Assembly: GCA_020438595.1 (NCBI GenBank) | Contig: JAGQUI010000066.1 | Location: 1 to 10,317 of the forward strand | From: Propionibacteriaceae bacterium | Lineage (GTDB): Bacteria; Actinomycetota; Actinomycetes; Propionibacteriales; Propionibacteriaceae | Direction: 5' to 3' | DNA: 10,317 nt | In this document: piece by piece, positions 6,642 to 10,317 of the stretch | Layout: each line of letters opens with the position of its first letter | Position numbering within the stretch: the first letter of the stretch is position 1 | Program-made: the position numbers and the translations under genes | The notes under the pieces: model-generated | Told to the model about the DNA's origin: nothing | Database searches by the model: none | The model's input: only the letters and a program-made list of their open reading frames with translations

Positions 6642-6760
6642 GGGGACGGTTCCTTTCCGGTTCGCAAGGTCCGTCCCCTTTGGTTCGCCGGGGACGGTTC
6701 CTTTCCGGTTCGCAAGGTCCGTCCCCTTTGGTTCGCCGGGGACGGTTCCCCTACCGGTTC
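6642..6760. repeat. 48-bp perfect tandem repeat (two full units plus a partial third), each with a terminator-like hairpin
   Basis: 6642-6689 and 6690-6737 are identical 48-bp units; a third partial unit (6738-6760) carries changes. Each full unit begins with the 22-nt forward repeat (GGGGACGGTTCC...CCGGTTC) and contains CCGTCCCC (6671-6678 and 6719-6726). GGGGACGG pairs with CCGTCCCC, and CCTT with AAGG inside, leaving a 10-nt loop; TTT follows each stem. The array starts 22 nt after the kinase stop codon, so the hairpins may end its transcript. Confidence 0.9.
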
Positions 6761-6762
6761 CG

Positions 6763-6776
6763 CCCCTGACCAGGGG
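6763..6776 (+). terminator. short hairpin after the 48-bp repeats
   Basis: CCCCT (6763-6767) pairs with AGGGG (6772-6776) around GACC, and ATTT follows. The stem is short; it could add to termination of the kinase transcript. Confidence 0.35.
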
Positions 6777-6814
6777 ATTTGCCGGACGCCGAGGAGGCTG
6801 GGAAACGTCCCCCA

Positions 6815-6854
6815 TTCCGGTCATTCGATTCACGATCGGTCGAATGAACCGGAA
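6815..6854. repeat. inverted repeat between convergent genes
   Basis: Arms 6815-6828 and 6840-6854 pair over 14 positions with a one-base bulge, around an 11-nt loop (6829-6839). The inner TCATTCGA/TCGAATGA pair is perfect and AT-richer than its surroundings. The right arm overlaps the start of the reverse repeat copy at 6846. It may act as a terminator or a protein-binding palindrome. Confidence 0.6.
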
Positions 6855-6891
6855 AGGAACCGTCCCCGCGGCGCGCAAAGGAACCGTCCCC
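6846..6891 (-). repeat. two reverse-orientation copies of the GGGGACGGTTCC repeat
   Basis: 6846-6867 is the exact reverse complement of the 22-nt unit at 6642-6663 and is identical to 2780-2801. A second, shorter copy occupies 6877-6891 (AAAGGAACCGTCCCC). Together with the forward copies upstream they can form long-range inverted pairs across the convergent intergenic region. No gene is evident in 6621-6970. Confidence 0.9.
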
Positions 6892-6947
6892 GTTGGTCAA
6901 GGGTGCCCGGGGATGGATCCGGCGCCAGCAGGAGGGGGTTGCGGCGC

Positions 6948-6962
6948 GGGGGATCCACCCCC
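6948..6962 (-). terminator. hairpin just after the sigma factor gene
   Basis: GGGGG and CCCCC surround ATCCA, 8 nt beyond the sigma gene's stop codon on the minus strand. It is a short, GC-only stem with no T-run, so termination is plausible but not certain. Confidence 0.4.
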
Positions 6963-6970
6963 GGGACGTC

Positions 6971-7774
6971 TCAGCCGGCCAGCGGCTCTTCCTCGACGAG
7001 CGCGTCGCGGGCGCGGGCGAGGCTGCGACGCAGCAGCCGGGACACCTGCATCTGCGAGACGCCGAGGCGACGTCCGATCTCGGCCTGGGTGAGGTTGTCG
7101 GCGAACCGCCAGGTGAGGATCAGCTGCTCGCGGCGGCTCAGTCCCGCCAGTGCCCGCTGCAGGGCGATCCGGTCGACGACCTCCTCGGTGTCGGCGGCTC
7201 CGGCGAGGCTCTGGCCGAGGGCGGTGTCTCCGTCGGCGTCGACCGGGGCGTCCAGTGACCACGGACGGAAGCTGCCGTCCGCGATGGTCGCCGAACGGAC
7301 GAGCTGCTCGTCGACCCCGAGTTCGGTGCCGAGCTCCCCGGTGGTGGCCCTCCGCCCGAGCTGCTGCTCGAGTTCGGGTCCCTGCCGGCCGATCCGGGCC
7401 CGGAGCTCCTGGATCCGGCGGGGCGGACGGACCACCCAGCACTGGTCCCGGAAGTGCCGCTTGAGTTCGCCGGTGATGGTCGGTACGGCGAACGACACGA
7501 ACCGGCGTCCCTCACCGGGACGGAAGCGGCCGACCGCCAGGAAGAGGGCCATCCGGGCCACCTGGACAAGGTCGTCGCGCTCGGCGCCCCGGTTCGCGTA
7601 CCGGTTGGCGAGGGCGTCGCAGAGGCCGAGGTTCAACTCGACCACTTCGGCGATGACGGCTTCCCGCTCGTCGGCGGGGCAGCTGTCCAGGCGCTCGAGG
7701 AGTTCCTCGGTGCGCTGTTCACGTGTGTTCGGGGTGGTGGTGACGCTGGATGCGGGCGCAGGGCCACGTGCCAT
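6971..7774 (-). CDS. SigB/SigF-family RNA polymerase sigma factor
   Basis: A 267-residue sigma-70 family protein of the SigB/SigF/SigG class, which directs RNA polymerase to stress or developmental promoters. Region 2 spans about residues 47-125 and includes DDLVQVARMALFLAVGRF and FAVPTITGELKRHFRDQ, then WVVRPPRRIQEL; the AVPTI-GE-KRHFRD block is diagnostic for this class. Region 3 is at about 130-195, and region 4 at about 208-258 has the helix-turn-helix LTQAEIGRRLGVSQMQVSRL. There is no region 1.1. The ATG at 7774 is preceded by AGGAG (7785-7781). Such factors are usually held by an RsbW-type anti-sigma kinase, but no such gene lies beside this one. It converges on the kinase gene and diverges from the P-type ATPase gene. 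A much longer frame extending upstream is antisense to the ATPase and is not real. Confidence 0.95.
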   Translation of the reverse strand: MARGPAPASSVTTTPNTREQRTEELLERLDSCPADEREAVIAEVVELNLGLCDALANRYANRGAERDDLVQVARMALFLAVGRFRPGEGRRFVSFAVPTITGELKRHFRDQCWVVRPPRRIQELRARIGRQGPELEQQLGRRATTGELGTELGVDEQLVRSATIADGSFRPWSLDAPVDADGDTALGQSLAGAADTEEVVDRIALQRALAGLSRREQLILTWRFADNLTQAEIGRRLGVSQMQVSRLLRRSLARARDALVEEEPLAG

Positions 7775-7909
7775 CGTCTTCTCCTCTCGGAGTGGACGCC
7801 GGAGTCGGCACGTGGTTTGACCGCTCTGGACCTCTCCACGCTGGCAGAGCACGGCAGCGGGGTCAATGGGTAGGACGGTCCCCGGCGGCGGATTCGGCTC
7901 CGGGTCGTA

Positions 7910-7924
7910 CGCAATTGCGCGCAA
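7910..7924. promoter_or_regulatory. overlapping palindromes in the sigma/ATPase divergent region
   Basis: CGCAATTGCG (7910-7919) and TTGCGCGCAA (7915-7924) are perfect 10-bp palindromes that overlap, giving three alternating GCAA/TTGC half-sites about 40 nt before the ATPase start. They stand out in a GC-rich background and could be an operator. I could not place a convincing promoter for either gene in the 189-nt interval 7775-7963. Confidence 0.3.
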
Positions 7925-7963
7925 CCCCCGGGTGGCAGACTGGGAGTACCGAGGTGAGGAACG

Positions 7964-10317
7964 ATGACGACGACGTCGCGGGCGCTGGAGGTGCGGGGCT
8001 GGGACGCGTCCGTGCTCGGCGTGGACGCCGTCGCCGAACGCCTCGGCACCGACCCCGCCGCGGGCCTGACCGCGGCGGACGCGGCGCAGCGCCTCGACCG
8101 GCACGGTCCCAACACGCTGCGCGCCGCCCCGGAGACGCCGCTGTGGCGTCGCCTCCTGCACCAGTTCGCCGACCCGCTGGTCTACCTGCTGCTGGTCGCC
8201 GTGGTGATCTCCGCGGTCGCGTGGGTGGCCGAGGGTGCGCACGGGGCCCCGGTGGACGTGCTGGTGATCCTCGCGATCCTGGTCGCCAACGCCGTGATCG
8301 GCCTGGTCCAGGAACAGCGCGCCAAGGACGCCGTCGCCGCGCTGAGCCGGCTGACCGCCGCGTCCGCCACCGTCGTCCGGGACGGGCGCCTGCAGCAGGT
8401 GCCCGCCGCAGACCTCGTGCCCGGCGACCTGCTCGTGCTCGCCGAGGGCGACGCCGTCGGCGCGGACGCCCGGCTGGTCACAAGCAGCGGGCTGCGCGTG
8501 CTGGAGGCGGCGCTCACCGGCGAGAGCGAGGCCGTCGCGAAGGACCCGGCGCCGCTGGCCGCCGCCGCAGGGATCGGGGACCGGTTCGACATGGTGCACC
8601 GCGGCACCGCCGTGGTCCAGGGCAGCGGACGCGCGCTGGTCACCGCCACCGGCATGGACACCGAGGTCGGCAACATCGCCGAACTGCTCGAGGCGACCAA
8701 GGACGAACCCAGCCCGCTGCAGCGCGACCTGGCGAAGGTGTCGAAGCTGCTCGGCACCACCGTGGTCGCGATCGCCGTGCTGGTGATGGTGGTGACCGCG
8801 GTCGCCAACGGCGTCCACACCCTCGGTGACGCGGTCACGGTGCTGCTGCTGGGCGTCTCGCTCGCTGTCGCGGCCGTGCCGGAGGGCCTGCCGGCGATCC
8901 TTTCGGTGGTGCTGGCGATCGGCGTCCAGCGGATGGCCGGACGCGGCGCGGTCGTCAAGCACCTGCACTCGGTGGAGACCCTCGGCTGCGCCACCGTGGT
9001 CGCCTCGGACAAGACCGGCACGCTGACCCGCAACGAGATGACCGTGCAGCGGGTGCTCACCGCGTCCGGCGAGGTGCGGCTCACCGGCACCGGGTACCGG
9101 GCGGACGGGGAGCCGGTGGCCGTGTCCGGGAGCCTGGCCGACCCCGACCTCACCGCCGAACTGGAACTGGTGCTGCTGGGCGGGGCGCTGGCCAACAACG
9201 CCGACGTCACCGAGACCGACGCCGACGTGGAGGTGCACGGAGACCCCACCGAGGCGGCGTTCGTGGTGGCCGCGCGCAAGCTCGCCGGGCTGGAGTCGCG
9301 GGCGGCGGCGTTCGAGCGGCGCGGGGAGATCCCGTTCACCTCCGAGCGCAAGCTGATGTCGTCGGTCGGCTGGCACGACCCGCTGTCGCGGCTGGGCATC
9401 GTCACCAAGGGCGGCGCGGACGTGGTGCTGGGCCGCTGCACGGCCGTCCAGCACGGGGACGAGGCGGTGCCGCTCACCGCGGACGAGCGGGCGCGCATCC
9501 TCGCCGGCATCGAGCGGCTCTCGGGCGAGGCGTACCGGGTGCTCGGGGTCGGCTACGCGTGGTTCCCGCAGGAGCGGCACGACGACGTGATCGGGCGGCT
9601 CGGCACCGACGAGGCGTCCGAACTGGAGCACGACCTGGTCTGGGTGGGCGCGGTCGGGATCATCGACCCGCCGCGGGCGGAGGCGCTGGCGTCCATCGTG
9701 GAGGCGCAGCGGGCCGGCATCCGCGTCCTGATGATCACCGGCGACCACCCGGCGACCGCGGCGCGGATCGCCACCGACCTGGGCATCGCCGAACCGGGCA
9801 CGGAGGCGACCACCGGCGCGCAACTGGACGCGGCTGGGCCCGGCTGGCTGACCGGGCAGGTGCGGACCAGCCCGGTGTACGCGCGGGTGGCACCGGCCCA
9901 CAAGCTGGCGCTGGTGCGCGCCCTGCAGGCGGACGGCCAGGTGGTCGCCATGACCGGGGACGGCGTGAACGACGCGCCTGCGCTGAAGGCCGCCGACATC
10001 GGTGTCGCGATGGGGCTGGGCGGCACCGAGGTGAGCCGCGAGGCGGCCGACATGGTGCTCGCGGACGACAACTTCGCCACGATCGTCGCGGCGGTGCGGG
10101 AGGGCCGGCGGATCTTCGCCAACATCGGCAAGTTCCTGCGCTACCTGCTCTCGTCCAACCTCGGCGAGGTGTCCACGGTGTTCGGCGGCGTGGTGTTCGC
10201 GGGCGCCCTGGGGCTGACCGCGGCCGGTGGGGACGACCTGGTGGTGCCGCTGCTGGCGACGCAGATCCTGTGGATCAACCTGGGCACCGACTCGGCGCCC
10301 GCGCTGGCGATGGGCGT
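7964..10317 (+). CDS. P2A (Ca2+-type) cation-transporting P-type ATPase (partial, cut by right edge)
   Basis: 784 codons of a P-type ATPase that pumps cations across the membrane by ATP-driven phosphorylation. In order: N-terminal cation-ATPase domain (LTAADAAQRLDRHGPN), M1-M2 (about 70-115), actuator loop TGES (185-188), M3, M4 with PEGLP (306-310), phosphorylation motif DKTGTLT (Asp349), nucleotide-binding KGG (Lys482), hinge TGDGVND (664-670), M5 and the start of M6. The Ca2+-site residues of the SERCA family have counterparts: Glu307 in M4, Asn732 and Glu735 in M5, Asn772, Thr775 and Asp776 in M6. There is no N-terminal heavy-metal domain and no CPC motif, which argues against copper or zinc pumps. 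Family members run to about 900 residues, so M7-M10 lie beyond the window. GAGGTGAGG (7951-7959) precedes the ATG. It is divergent from the sigma factor gene. Confidence 0.95.
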   Translation, partial: MTTTSRALEVRGWDASVLGVDAVAERLGTDPAAGLTAADAAQRLDRHGPNTLRAAPETPLWRRLLHQFADPLVYLLLVAVVISAVAWVAEGAHGAPVDVLVILAILVANAVIGLVQEQRAKDAVAALSRLTAASATVVRDGRLQQVPAADLVPGDLLVLAEGDAVGADARLVTSSGLRVLEAALTGESEAVAKDPAPLAAAAGIGDRFDMVHRGTAVVQGSGRALVTATGMDTEVGNIAELLEATKDEPSPLQRDLAKVSKLLGTTVVAIAVLVMVVTAVANGVHTLGDAVTVLLLGVSLAVAAVPEGLPAILSVVLAIGVQRMAGRGAVVKHLHSVETLGCATVVASDKTGTLTRNEMTVQRVLTASGEVRLTGTGYRADGEPVAVSGSLADPDLTAELELVLLGGALANNADVTETDADVEVHGDPTEAAFVVAARKLAGLESRAAAFERRGEIPFTSERKLMSSVGWHDPLSRLGIVTKGGADVVLGRCTAVQHGDEAVPLTADERARILAGIERLSGEAYRVLGVGYAWFPQERHDDVIGRLGTDEASELEHDLVWVGAVGIIDPPRAEALASIVEAQRAGIRVLMITGDHPATAARIATDLGIAEPGTEATTGAQLDAAGPGWLTGQVRTSPVYARVAPAHKLALVRALQADGQVVAMTGDGVNDAPALKAADIGVAMGLGGTEVSREAADMVLADDNFATIVAAVREGRRIFANIGKFLRYLLSSNLGEVSTVFGGVVFAGALGLTAAGGDDLVVPLLATQILWINLGTDSAPALAMG

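Noticed and set aside
3867..6878. A minus-strand open frame of about 1,000 codons opposite the kinase gene
   Set aside because: It is the antisense of clear kinase, receiver and ANTAR motifs, rich in R, G, H and Q as GC-bias shadows are, and its first part merely translates the repeats.
6642..6891. Repeat hairpins as RNA targets of the neighbouring ANTAR protein
   Set aside because: Known ANTAR targets are paired hairpins with six-base loops having A at position 1 and G at position 4. The loops here are mainly 10-11 nt and I found none fitting that rule, so proximity alone is too weak.
7775..9901. Upstream in-frame extension of the sigma factor gene to nearly 1,000 codons
   Set aside because: The extension is antisense to the P-type ATPase; the ATG at 7774 has a good ribosome binding site and the protein from there has the normal family length.

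Overview
The window is very GC-rich with the codon bias of a high-GC actinobacterium. The gene set (an ANTAR-containing hybrid kinase, a SigB/SigF-class sigma factor, a GPGG-motif small membrane protein and a short actinobacterial-style hypothetical) fits an actinomycete. The overall flavour suggests Pseudonocardiales, but I cannot confirm that without a search.

Layout. On the minus strand, 2481 down to 1 reads as a run of four genes with gaps of 38 to about 65 nt: an AEC-family transporter, a 79-residue hypothetical, a LysE-family exporter and a DUF2254 membrane protein cut by the window edge. An intergenic stretch (2482-2859) full of GGGGACGG/CCGTCCCC repeats separates this run from a plus-strand double-ACT (GcvR-like) gene, which ends in a hairpin. 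Next come two tiny minus-strand genes forming an apparent operon, csbD-like followed by a GPGG-motif membrane peptide. They are preceded by a good match to a SigB/SigF-type promoter. Divergent from them is a 902-residue plus-strand signalling protein: kinase, receiver, PAS, GAF-like and ANTAR domains in one chain. Its start overlaps an 8-codon upstream ORF.

After this kinase gene lies a second repeat-rich convergent intergenic region (6621-6970) with a perfect 48-bp tandem duplication and several hairpins. A SigB/SigF-family sigma factor gene reads towards it from the minus strand. Divergent from the sigma gene is a Ca2+-type (P2A) P-type ATPase that runs off the right edge.

How the genes may work together. 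The centre looks like a stress-response neighbourhood: a general-stress-class sigma factor, a CsbD-family protein behind a matching promoter, and a multi-domain sensor that could link phosphorylation to RNA-level control through ANTAR. The two repeat clusters share the same core words, bracket the ACT-to-kinase block, and are the most unexplained structure here. Links between the genes are inferred from position and motifs only.
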